Assembly (NCBI RefSeq): GCF_014863355.1 | Contig: NZ_JACZEP010000003.1 | Span: forward strand, 455,592-519,591 | From: Aminobacter carboxidus | Lineage (GTDB): Bacteria; Pseudomonadota; Alphaproteobacteria; Rhizobiales; Rhizobiaceae | Length of the DNA: 64,000 bases | Reading direction: 5' to 3' | Shown here: one piece after another, positions 27,001 through 35,490 of the stretch | How the letters are laid out: each line of letters starts with the position of its first letter | How positions within the stretch are numbered: the stretch's first letter is position 1 | Program-made: the position numbers and the translations under genes | The notes under the pieces: model-generated | Databases searched by the model: none | Told to the model about the DNA's origin: nothing | What the model saw: the letters and a program-made list of their open reading frames with translations, nothing else

Positions 27001-30000
27001 CCCAGGCCACCGGTGATCAGATAAACGCCGCCTTCGCGCAGCAGACTGGCATCTGCGTTGGCGACGGAGAGGGGGTGTTTTTCGTAGCTGCGAACCCAGC
27101 GCCTGCCTTTTCGATAAGCAACCGTTTCAGAAGCGGGCGACGCGAAGATATCGTCCCACAACTGCTCGATTTGTTGGCCCAGCAGCGAGGTGGCGAAGTC
27201 GCTTGTCGGCTTCCGTGACCGCAACAAGCCGCCCTTATCTGGTAGCATCGGCGCGGAAAATTCAAGGTCGATGATGCGGACCGTGGCGCCGTGCATCTCC
27301 TTTGGCATGACGAGCGCGGGACCAAGGACGGTCGCTTTTTCCGGGTAGGGCAGGGGCTCGCTGCCCACCCGCTGCATGCCGTTTGTCACGACCGTGATCT
27401 TCGGCTCTAGGCCCTCGATGTCGCCAAGGGCCTGTGCGGTGAAGAACAGACTCTGAAAGCCTCGCTCCTGATTTCGGTTGAAGAAGTTGGAGCCCGGCCG
27501 GAAGGTTTCTTCACCCGTTACGAGCCAGAGGTGCACGATGCGCTCCGGGACACCGCCGTCGCCGGCGAGCCCTGAAAACAGCGCGTCATAGCCTGGCCGC
27601 TCTTGCTCTGGGCATAGCGTGTAGTCGCCGGCACCATGCTGAACAAAGCCGTCGCCCGCCTTGACCGTCGCAACGCGATGTCCCTTGGCGCGAAGCCTCT
27701 CGACCAGCGCTGTACCAAGGCCGGTGTCGTCCATGAAGATTAGCCACGAAGCAGGCTGGGCGTCTGCGTCGCTCGCTACATCAGCCAAAGCCTGTCTCCA
27801 GCTTGGCCGGTAACCCCAGTCCGCCATATCAGCCAGCTTGCCGATGAAGTCCTGCTCGCTGTCGTTTGCTGCGGCTGCGACACTGCGCTCGATGAAGTAG
27901 CGCTGATGCTGAAACGGATAGGTTGGTAGCGACACGCGCCGCGCGCCGCTTCCCTCCCATAGCCTGGCAAGGCTCAAGTCGAGACCGGTCGCCCAGGCGC
28001 GGCCCATCGCGGCGAGGAAGTGCACGCGGTCGTCGGTGACATCGTCGGCATGCGGCAGACTGTTGATGACCTGGTTCGCCTCGATGCCCGGCTGGAGCTT
28101 GACCAGCGACGACAGGGCGCGGCTCGGGCCGACCTCGACATAGACACGCCCCGGCTGCGCCGAAAGCGTGGCCAAGCCCTTGGCGAAATGCACGGTCGAT
28201 CGAAGATGCCGGACCCAGTAGAGCGGGTCGCGCGCCTGAGCCTCGCTCAGCCATTCCCCGGTCAGATTCGAGACGATTGGGATGGTCGGCGCGCGCAGGT
28301 CGATGCTGCGGAGGAAGGCTTCGAAGCGGTCGAGGATCGGGTCCAGCATCTGCGAATGCGCTGCGATGTCGATGGCAATGCGCGATGCGTCGATGCCGTG
28401 CTCGGCGAGCCTGCTGCGCAGTGCTTCCAGATCCTCGTTGCGGCCCGAAACCACGCAGAGTTCGGGTGCGTTCACCGAGGCGAGGTCGAGGGCCGGGTTC
28501 ATGTATTGCAAAAGCGCTTCGGGCGACAAGGGAACTGACAGCATGCCGCCGGCCTCGACCGTGTCGAACAGTTCGCCGCGCAGGCGAACGAGATTGACCA
28601 CGTCGCGGAAGCTCATGACGCCTGCGATGCAGGCGGCGGCATTCTCGCCCATCGAGTGACCGATCAGCGCCGATGGCTTGATGCCCCAGCGCAGCCACAG
28701 GCGGGCGATGGCAATTTCGACGATCAGAATGGCGGGAAGCTGGACAGAAGGCCGCAGGAAATCGCTGGCCGCCTGGGATGGGTCGGTGTCACGGGTGAGC
28801 CAGACGCGGCGGATCTCGGACGCGGCTTCTGGCTTGAGATAATTCAAGCCCTCATCAACCGTCGCACGAAATCCTGCATCCTCACCGTAGAGGCTGCGCG
28901 TCATGCCCACATGCTGCGCCCCGCCGCCGGGAAATAGGAATACGGCATTTGCGGCTTCGATAGTGCTGTGGCTGTGGACGCGCTTTGGGTCGGTACCAGA
29001 GAGTAGGGCGGTCGCCTCGTCGCGGCTGCGTGCCGCGATGGCACGGCGGTGCTCAAAATGCTTTCGGCCCGCAAACAAGGTGTAGGAGACGTCGGCAAGC
29101 GCCAGTGATGGCTGTCGCACCAATTCCTCTCCGACCTGCTCCATCGCACGGTCGAGCGCCTTGCGATTCTTGGTGGCAAACACGAAGAGCTGCGGCTCCC
29201 GTTCGCCCATGCTCGCTGCACCGGTAACTGGCCTAGGTGCTTCCTCAAGTATCGCATGCGCGTTGGTACCGCCGACGCCCAGCGAGTTCACTGCCGCACG
29301 TCGCGGACCGGCGCCTCTTGGCCAGGAGGTCAGCTTGTCGTTGACGATGAACGGGCTGCGAGCGAAGTCGATGGCCGGATTTGGCTTTTCGAAGTTCAGC
29401 GTCGGCGGCATTTCGCCATGCTTGAGCGCCAACGTCGTCTTGATGATGCTGACCACGCCGGCAGCAGTGTCGAGGTGGCCGATATTCGATTTCACCGAGC
29501 CTACACGGCAAAAGCCGGTACGGACAGTGCTCTGCCGGAAGGCCTGGGTCAGCGCCTCGATCTCGATCGGATCGCCGAGATAAGTGCCGGTTCCATGGCA
29601 TTCGACATATTGGATGTCATCGGCTGAGACACCGGCGAGACCTTGCGCCTCTATAATCGCCTCGGCCTGGCCGGTGACGCTCGGTGCGAGATAGCCGGCC
29701 TTGCTGCTGCCGTCATTGTTGACAGCTGTCGCCTTGATGACAGCGTGGATGATGTCGCCGTCGGCGATCGCGTCGGTCAGCCGCCGCAGGACGACCACGC
29801 CGGCGCCGCTGCCGAAAACGGTGCCGTCAGCGCGATGGTCGAAGGCGCGGCAATGGCCGTCAGTCGAGAGGATTTCGCCGTCTTGAAAGAGATAACCACG
29901 CCGGTGCGGCAACTCGATCGTGACGCCGCCAGCCAGCGCCATTTCGCATTCGCCGGCAAGCAGGCTCTGGCAGGCGGTATGAATTGCAACGAGCGAGGTC

Positions 30001-30551
30001 GAGCAGGCGGTCTGGACGTTTATGCTCGGACCGCGAAGGTCGAAGGCGAACGAGGCGCGGGTGGCCAGGAAGTCCTTGTCGTTGCCGGTATGGCGCAAAA
30101 GGAACATACCAACCTGGTCGACGAGCTGGCGGTTGCTGCAGACGTTGAAATAGAAATAGGAGCCCATGCCGCAGCCAGCGAAGACGCCGACGGGACCGGC
30201 ACTCGAATCCGGCGTACGCCCGGCATCTTCCATGGCCTCCCAGGCGCATTCCAGGAAATGCCTGTGCTGGGGATCCATGATCGCCGCTTCCTTGGGGCTC
30301 AGCCCGAAGAATTCGGCATCGAACATCTCCATGCCTGGCAGTTCGGAGGTGCGGCGCACATAATTCGGCAGATGGATGCGCGCGGCGGACTCACCGCCAG
30401 CCAGCAGTTCTTCTTCCGTTACATCGCGGATGGATTCCACGCCGCCGCGCAAATTGTCCCAAAACTCGCGGACATTTCGCGCGCCGGGCACGCGAAGCGC
30501 CATGCCGATAATGGCGATGTCATTCGGAGACATCTGATCGGTTTCATGCAT
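24075..30551 (-). CDS. Type I modular polyketide synthase, KS-AT-KR-DH-ACP-TE
   Basis: A protein of about 2158 residues from ATG 30551 (MHETDQMSPNDIAIIGMALR); another start 66 bases upstream is possible. Domains in order: ketosynthase (about 8-430; Cys183 in NVQTACSTSL, His in VECHGTGT and SNIGHLDTAAG); acyltransferase (Ser633 in GHSMGE); ketoreductase (NADPH motif VYLITGGLGDLAQ near 1170, Tyr1340 in QVDYVAANAF, and a VDD segment resembling the LDD of B-type reductases); dehydratase (His1429 in DEHRLVSGQAILPGT, Asp1601 in HPALLDIATG); acyl carrier (Ser1816 in DIGGHSLIAV); thioesterase (Ser1964 in GGFSGGG, His near the end in VPGDHDGM). KR lies before DH, the reverse of most modules. One round would give an alpha,beta-unsaturated acyl chain released by the TE; iteration is possible. 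The gene is divergent from the NRPS gene. Confidence 0.9.
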   Translation of the reverse strand: MHETDQMSPNDIAIIGMALRVPGARNVREFWDNLRGGVESIRDVTEEELLAGGESAARIHLPNYVRRTSELPGMEMFDAEFFGLSPKEAAIMDPQHRHFLECAWEAMEDAGRTPDSSAGPVGVFAGCGMGSYFYFNVCSNRQLVDQVGMFLLRHTGNDKDFLATRASFAFDLRGPSINVQTACSTSLVAIHTACQSLLAGECEMALAGGVTIELPHRRGYLFQDGEILSTDGHCRAFDHRADGTVFGSGAGVVVLRRLTDAIADGDIIHAVIKATAVNNDGSSKAGYLAPSVTGQAEAIIEAQGLAGVSADDIQYVECHGTGTYLGDPIEIEALTQAFRQSTVRTGFCRVGSVKSNIGHLDTAAGVVSIIKTTLALKHGEMPPTLNFEKPNPAIDFARSPFIVNDKLTSWPRGAGPRRAAVNSLGVGGTNAHAILEEAPRPVTGAASMGEREPQLFVFATKNRKALDRAMEQVGEELVRQPSLALADVSYTLFAGRKHFEHRRAIAARSRDEATALLSGTDPKRVHSHSTIEAANAVFLFPGGGAQHVGMTRSLYGEDAGFRATVDEGLNYLKPEAASEIRRVWLTRDTDPSQAASDFLRPSVQLPAILIVEIAIARLWLRWGIKPSALIGHSMGENAAACIAGVMSFRDVVNLVRLRGELFDTVEAGGMLSVPLSPEALLQYMNPALDLASVNAPELCVVSGRNEDLEALRSRLAEHGIDASRIAIDIAAHSQMLDPILDRFEAFLRSIDLRAPTIPIVSNLTGEWLSEAQARDPLYWVRHLRSTVHFAKGLATLSAQPGRVYVEVGPSRALSSLVKLQPGIEANQVINSLPHADDVTDDRVHFLAAMGRAWATGLDLSLARLWEGSGARRVSLPTYPFQHQRYFIERSVAAAANDSEQDFIGKLADMADWGYRPSWRQALADVASDADAQPASWLIFMDDTGLGTALVERLRAKGHRVATVKAGDGFVQHGAGDYTLCPEQERPGYDALFSGLAGDGGVPERIVHLWLVTGEETFRPGSNFFNRNQERGFQSLFFTAQALGDIEGLEPKITVVTNGMQRVGSEPLPYPEKATVLGPALVMPKEMHGATVRIIDLEFSAPMLPDKGGLLRSRKPTSDFATSLLGQQIEQLWDDIFASPASETVAYRKGRRWVRSYEKHPLSVANADASLLREGGVYLITGGLGDLAQVIAGELVSRYQAKLVLIGRLALPPRGEWANQTLPLSRNDRTRRAIEAIQTLEAMGAEVLYMTADVSNVEEMTVVAEKARATFGDINGVFHAAGLVDDNLIQLKSLEEMENVLSPKLHGTVVLDQVFKDRPLDLLVLFSSTSTDTAPAGQVDYVAANAFLNAFAESRFSDHARKTVALHWGVWNDVGLAARATGQTVQLEAPNPHRGSAQGPFFNQWVEDAQGEVWLETRISPRSHWMLDEHRLVSGQAILPGTGTIEIIAQAIKEYGADQGQEIADLFFLRPLEVDDRGEKILRVRLAADGDIKRVFVTAADAEVVSEGFTLHSEATLRKRRAKPHATEELAAASARLIAGQRAEDGAALRSVQEAHIRFGPRWQVLRSLGRGDREAFAELSLDGAYRNDIAAGFIAHPALLDIATGFALDLAPGHATSHALWAPMSYGSIALFRTLPETIVSWARLSKISDLGDGYASFDITIAEPDGSIVAEIERFVMKRLDDDLALAASHSVDRARKSAGDDKEQLSPAALQLAAQVSQGILPSEGFEAMIRALRSGQPQPIVSSMDLGALRKRAAQPRLEIQGSGEVFERPDLDNDYVAPRDEIERTLAGFWTELLGVEKIGVHDSFFDIGGHSLIAVRLFRMIRKRFALDLPISVLFEAPTIAECAALIGEQAVPLSAKTEGGAAPDDKKIEKATHLVAMTSGRSGGATPFFLCAGMFGNVLNLRQLAMQLGTDRPIYGLQARGLYGEQEPHDSLIAMARDNLKEVRAVQPHGPYLLGGFSGGGLVAYEMAQQLRDQGEEVAQLILLDTPLPTQPPLSLRDRLFMKVQDLRRERLNFVANWIGDRRRWKQQAGGRADAERAEQASEQFHNLAIETAFRMALPRYELKPYAGRVLLLRPKLNVIYRLSGGRMLQDGRNIAMADNGWTPYVADLTVQEVPGDHDGMVLEPFVRILADRIKKRLKEPLGGAVYGMAAE

Positions 30552-30855
30552 CACAAAATGTCCGTTATTCCATTTGGCATTTGTCGATGCGTCGTCCCCG
30601 ACCGCAACACCAGCCAATATCTATCCGTTCTGCAGGGCAAATTCATTCTAAGGAACAGGGAAATGAAAACGACGTTAAGCTTTCCGTCACGAGGACACAC
30701 TTGCGGCGAGTTCCACGATATTGACTCCACTGCAATGAAACAGCCTTAACCAAACATTGAAGTCTTGATGGAAAACAGGGAGGGTATGCTCATTCTTGTT
30801 TAGATCAATTCGTATACAGATGCCGCAACAATCGCAGTTCACGGGGTCGGGCCAC
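30552..30855. promoter_or_regulatory. Divergent PKS/NRPS control region with a 28-codon ORF
   Basis: This AT-richer stretch separates the PKS and NRPS starts. It contains a 28-codon reading frame at 30663-30749 (starts MKTTLSFPSRG, ends DSTAMKQP) with a good AAGGAACAGGGA ribosome site. A five-codon frame at 30786 directly follows GGGAGGG. A TTAA-N7-TTGA pair lies at 30747-30761. Either short frame could be a leader or chance. I found no clear -35/-10 pair. Alternative NRPS starts at TTG 30796 and ATG 30820 lie in this interval. Confidence 0.4.
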
Positions 30856-33800
30856 ATGCCTTCGGGGCAATTGAAATGCGTTCTGATCGGGGACGAGTCG
30901 CTTCTGGTGCAATGCGCTGAGATCGTGCGGTCGCACGGCCATGCCATCGCAATGATCGTGACGAACAGCGCGTCGATCCGAAATTGGGCGCAAGCCCTTG
31001 ATCTTTCGCTCTGCGCCTTTGATGGGAATGTCGAGCGGCAGCTTGCGAATGTTGACTATGACTGGCTTTTCAGTGCCGCCAATCTGCGCATCATTCCCGA
31101 TGCGCTTTGGCAAACTGCAAGGCAAGGTGCGGCGAATTTCCATGACGGACCGTTGCCGCGTTATGCCGGCCTCAACGCGCCGGCCTGGGCCATCCTGGAA
31201 GGCGAAGCAAACCACGGCGTCACCTGGCACGCGCTGACGGCACGGGTCGACGAGGGTGAAATCTACACCCAGCGCATGGTCGAGATCGGCTCGGACGAAA
31301 CGGCACTCACCCTCAATACGAGATGCTTCGAAGCCGGCATCGCGACCTTCGAGGAGATGCTGTTCGCCATCGAAGCGGGCACGCTTACGCCGCGGCCGCA
31401 GGATCTGTCGCAGCGAACCTATTATGCCAGGGACCGTCGCCCACCGGTGGCCGGAACGCTGCGCATCGATCGGGACGCGCAGTCCCTGTCGCGTTTGGTG
31501 CGCGGGCTCGATTTCGGTTCGGGCTATGCCAACCCGCTGGCTTGCGCGAAAATCCGGACGGAAGACGGCCTGTTCGCCATCACGAAGTTCGAGCTCCTCG
31601 GCCACGCCGACGGGCAACCCGCAAGCACGGTGATTTCGGTTTCTGATGACGGCGCCGTCATTGCCGCGGCGGACCAACAGGTGCTGGTGCAGGGAATTGG
31701 CCTTGCGCGGAATGCGGGCAAGACGCTGAGTTCCTGCCTTCATCAGGGGATGCGCCTGCCGCTGTTGACCGATGCCGAAGAGCAGGCGCTGGACGAGGCA
31801 GTCGCCCGGGCCGCCCCCCATGAGAGGCGTTTTCGCGAGGCGCTTGCCGCTGCGCGCGATATCGACCTGCCCGACGTCAAGGCATGGTCACCTGACGGCG
31901 GCGCGCAGGTAATCGCGCAGCCGTTGCGACTGCCGATCCCGGCAGGTTCGCGTGCAGCCACCATCGCGGCTTTCCTAGTGCGCTTCTCCGGCCAGGATTC
32001 CCTCGACATCGCCTATGCGACGGATGCCGTCGTGGCACTGGACAGCCAGTTTCCCGGATATTTCGCGAAGTCGGCTCCGTTCCGCATCGAGTCGTTGGAT
32101 GGCGAAGCAGTCGGGTCATTCGTGGCCCGGACAAATGAAGCTTTGGGGAAGCTGCGCGAGGGCGGCACTTATGTGTCCGATCTCGCGGAGCGCGTTCCCG
32201 GACTGGCCCTTCCGCGCTTGACCATTGGGTTGGTTGAAGCCGCTTCACCCTCCCGGGCAACGCTCATCGATGGCACGGCGCTGACATTTGTGCTCGGCGA
32301 GGACGAGATGCTCGTGCTGGCCGATCGTGCTCGGATCGCGGATCGCGACCTTGCGGACATGCTTTCCCGATTGGGCATTTTCGCAGGCACATTTGTAGGT
32401 GGCGACAAGGTTTCAGATCTTCCGCTGATGTCGGAAGAAGAACGCCAGCGAGTGCTCTACGGCTGGAACGAGACCGTGCGCGACCACGATCGCACCATAT
32501 GCGTCCACACGCTGATCGAGCGCCAAGCCGAGCTGACGCCCGATGCCGTTGCGGTCTCTTTCCGCGACCGTTCGCTGAGCTATCGCGAGCTCGACGAAAA
32601 GGCCAACCGCGTCGCCCACCGCCTCATCGAGCTCGGCGTGAAGCCGGACACGCTGGTTGGCCTGCATGTCTCGCGTTCGCCAGAACTCGTCATCGGCGCA
32701 TTGGCCATTCAGAAGGCAGGCGGCGCCTATGTGCCGCTCGATCCGATGTTCCCGGCCGACCGGTTGGCCCTGATGGTTGAAGACAGCGGCGCACCGGTGG
32801 TGCTCAGCGAGCGAGCGCTCGACGGGGCACTGGCCGTCGACGGCGCCCGGCGCGTGAACATTGAAGACATCCTAGCGGCTCCAGGTAGTGCCGAGCGGCC
32901 GCGCAGCGGTGTGACCTCGGCCAACTTGGCCTACATGATCTACACGTCGGGTTCGACAGGACGCCCCAAAGGCGTGATGGTCGAGCATCGCAACATCGCG
33001 AATTTTTTCGTCGGGATGGACGACCGCATTACGATCGACGAAGCCGGGCAGCCGGTATGGCTCGCCGTCACCAGCCTGTCCTTCGACATCTCGGTGCTGG
33101 AGCTCTTCTGGACGCTGGCGCGTGGTTTCAAGGTGGTGATCCATGCAAGCGAGGTGCATGACCACAAGAACGCGGCACCGACAGCGGGGCGCCGCCGCGC
33201 AAGCGGTAAGGCACCGATGGATTTCGGCCTGTTCTACTGGGGCAATGACGACGGAGCAGGGCCGGCAAAATATCGGCTATTGCTGGAAGGCGCAAAGTTC
33301 GCCGACGAGCATGGCTTCCAGGCGTTGTGGACACCTGAGCGGCATTTCCACGCCTTTGGAGGCCCCTATCCAAATCCGGCGGTGACAGGAGCCGCGGTCG
33401 CTGCAGTGACGAAAAACCTGGCGATCCGCGCCGGCTCCTGCGTTCTGCCGCTGCACCACCCGGCACGCGTCGCCGAGGAGTGGGCGGTTCTCGACAACAT
33501 CAGCAATGGTCGCGTTGGCCTGGCCTTCGCCTCTGGCTGGATGCCTGAGGATTTCGTGTTGCGGCCGGAGAACGCTCCGCCGCACAACAAGGCCGCCCTA
33601 CTGCGCGATATCGAGACGGTTCGACGCCTATGGCGTGGCGAGAAGGTCGACTTCGATTTCGGTGCGGGCAAGATCGGCGTGGTTACACTGCCGCGACCTG
33701 TGCAGAAGGAACTGCCGATCTGGATCACCACGGCAGGCAATACCGACACCTATCGAGAGGCGGGCCGCCTGGGCGCGAATGTGCTGACCCATCTGCTCGG

Positions 33801-35490
33801 CCAGTCGATCGACGAGCTTGCTGGAAAGATCCGCGTCTATCGCGAGGCGCTCACCGAAGCGGGCCACGACCCGAGCGCGCACAAGGTCACGCTGATGCTG
33901 CACACGCTGCTCGGCGAGGATCGTGAGGAAGTGCGGGAGCGTGCGCGCGGTCCAATGAAGGACTATCTGCGCAGTGCCGCAGCGCTCATCAAGCAATATG
34001 CCTGGGCCTTCCCAGCCTTCAAGAAGCCGCAGGGCGTGGTCCAGCCGATGGACATTGACCTGCAGTCGCTGCAGGCCGACGAACTCGACGCTATCCTCGA
34101 ATTCGCCTTCCTGCGCTATTTCGAAGACAGCGGCCTGTTCGGCACGGTTGAGGACGCTCTCACGCGCGTCGACCAGATCGCGGCCATCGGGGTCGACGAG
34201 GTTGCCTGCCTGATAGACTATGGCATCCCGAGCGACATCGTGCTGGAGCGGTTGAAGCCGCTGGCCGAGGTGGTCGCCCGGGCGCGCGGGATGGACGTAG
34301 GCGAAACGATGCCGCAGAGTGCGCTTTCGGCCGATATCGCGGCTCATGGCGTGACACATCTGCAGTGCACGCCGTCCATGGCGCGCATGTTCTTGGTCAA
34401 TGAAGAGGATAGGCAAGCTCTCAAGCAGGTCCGCCATCTCCTTATTGGCGGTGAGGCGTTGCAGGCCTCACTGCTTGCCGAATTGCGCAAGACGACCTCC
34501 GCGCCAGTTGAAAACATGTATGGCCCGACGGAAACGACCATCTGGTCGTCGACCATGACGGCCGACATCGGCGAGGGCGTTGTGCCGCTCGGCAAGCCGA
34601 TCGCCAACACGCAACTCTATGTGCTTGATGCGGCGTTGCGTCCGGTCGCGCCTGGTATGGCGGGCGAACTCGTCATTGGTGGCGAAGGTGTGGCGCGAGG
34701 CTATTTCGGTCGCGAGGATCTGACTCGTGAGCGCTTCGTGGCGAACCCCTTCGCCGATGGCAGGATGTATCGCACCGGCGACCTCGTGCGCTACACGACT
34801 GACGGCGTGTTGCAGTTCCTGGGTCGCACCGATCATCAGGTCAAAGTGAGGGGCTATCGCATCGAGCTTGGCGAGATCGAGTCGCGGATCGCGGAGTTTC
34901 CCGGTGTTGCCGAGACCATCGTTGTTGCCCGCGAGGATCGCGCCGACGATGTGCGTATTGTCGCCTATCTGCGACTCGGGGAAGGAAAATTCGACGAGAC
35001 TGCCCTGCGCGCTCATTTGGCGAAGTCGCTGCCGGAATATATGGTGCCCGCGCATTTCGTCATGCTTAACGTGTTCCCGCTGACGCCAAACGCCAAGGTG
35101 GACCGCAAGGCGCTGCCGAGGCCTGAGGCAAAGCGCGAGGCCGAAACCGAGATCTATGTGGCGCCAGCCGATAAAGTGCAGCGCGAGATCGCCGAAACCT
35201 TCCGCCGCATCCTCGGTGTTGAGCGCGTCGGGCTCAATGACAGCTTCTTCGCGCTCGGAGGTCACTCACTGCTGGCGGTGCAGGCGCATCGAGAGTTGAA
35301 GACGTCGATCGCGCCCGACATCGCCATCACCGATCTGTTCCGTTTCCCGACAGTCGCGGCACTGTCTGGGCATCTTGCCGACCGTGGCAAATCCGACGAG
35401 CGGCTTAGCCAGGTTGCCGATCGCGCTGCCATGCGCCGTGCTGCACTCGGCGACCGACGCGCTGCGATGCAGCGCATGCGAGATGGCTGA
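30856..35490 (+). CDS. NRPS-like synthetase: formyltransferase - half condensation - adenylation with inserted luciferase-like monooxygenase - PCP
   Basis: A protein of about 1544 residues from ATG 30856 (starts at 30796 or 30820 are possible). Residues 1-290 resemble methionyl-tRNA formyltransferase, with the catalytic Asn94 and His96 in ANFHDGPLPRYAG and Asp132 in RVDEGEIY. Residues about 345-545 look like the C-terminal half of a condensation domain, without HHxxxDG. Adenylation starts near 548 (A3 YTSGSTGRPKG near 696, A4 SFDISVLELF near 742). A bacterial-luciferase-like FMN monooxygenase then interrupts it at about 788-1147 (MDFGLFYWGNDDG ... CLIDYGIPSDIVLERLKPL), matching the known MupA/Atu3671 type. 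Adenylation resumes with A5 NMYGPTET near 1220, then YRTGDLV, and A10 NAKVDRKALP. The carrier domain has Ser1471 in LGGHSLLAV. It should load an amino acid, oxidise it and formylate an amine or hydroxylamine. It overlaps the PPTase gene by one base. Confidence 0.9.
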   Translation: MPSGQLKCVLIGDESLLVQCAEIVRSHGHAIAMIVTNSASIRNWAQALDLSLCAFDGNVERQLANVDYDWLFSAANLRIIPDALWQTARQGAANFHDGPLPRYAGLNAPAWAILEGEANHGVTWHALTARVDEGEIYTQRMVEIGSDETALTLNTRCFEAGIATFEEMLFAIEAGTLTPRPQDLSQRTYYARDRRPPVAGTLRIDRDAQSLSRLVRGLDFGSGYANPLACAKIRTEDGLFAITKFELLGHADGQPASTVISVSDDGAVIAAADQQVLVQGIGLARNAGKTLSSCLHQGMRLPLLTDAEEQALDEAVARAAPHERRFREALAAARDIDLPDVKAWSPDGGAQVIAQPLRLPIPAGSRAATIAAFLVRFSGQDSLDIAYATDAVVALDSQFPGYFAKSAPFRIESLDGEAVGSFVARTNEALGKLREGGTYVSDLAERVPGLALPRLTIGLVEAASPSRATLIDGTALTFVLGEDEMLVLADRARIADRDLADMLSRLGIFAGTFVGGDKVSDLPLMSEEERQRVLYGWNETVRDHDRTICVHTLIERQAELTPDAVAVSFRDRSLSYRELDEKANRVAHRLIELGVKPDTLVGLHVSRSPELVIGALAIQKAGGAYVPLDPMFPADRLALMVEDSGAPVVLSERALDGALAVDGARRVNIEDILAAPGSAERPRSGVTSANLAYMIYTSGSTGRPKGVMVEHRNIANFFVGMDDRITIDEAGQPVWLAVTSLSFDISVLELFWTLARGFKVVIHASEVHDHKNAAPTAGRRRASGKAPMDFGLFYWGNDDGAGPAKYRLLLEGAKFADEHGFQALWTPERHFHAFGGPYPNPAVTGAAVAAVTKNLAIRAGSCVLPLHHPARVAEEWAVLDNISNGRVGLAFASGWMPEDFVLRPENAPPHNKAALLRDIETVRRLWRGEKVDFDFGAGKIGVVTLPRPVQKELPIWITTAGNTDTYREAGRLGANVLTHLLGQSIDELAGKIRVYREALTEAGHDPSAHKVTLMLHTLLGEDREEVRERARGPMKDYLRSAAALIKQYAWAFPAFKKPQGVVQPMDIDLQSLQADELDAILEFAFLRYFEDSGLFGTVEDALTRVDQIAAIGVDEVACLIDYGIPSDIVLERLKPLAEVVARARGMDVGETMPQSALSADIAAHGVTHLQCTPSMARMFLVNEEDRQALKQVRHLLIGGEALQASLLAELRKTTSAPVENMYGPTETTIWSSTMTADIGEGVVPLGKPIANTQLYVLDAALRPVAPGMAGELVIGGEGVARGYFGREDLTRERFVANPFADGRMYRTGDLVRYTTDGVLQFLGRTDHQVKVRGYRIELGEIESRIAEFPGVAETIVVAREDRADDVRIVAYLRLGEGKFDETALRAHLAKSLPEYMVPAHFVMLNVFPLTPNAKVDRKALPRPEAKREAETEIYVAPADKVQREIAETFRRILGVERVGLNDSFFALGGHSLLAVQAHRELKTSIAPDIAITDLFRFPTVAALSGHLADRGKSDERLSQVADRAAMRRAALGDRRAAMQRMRDG

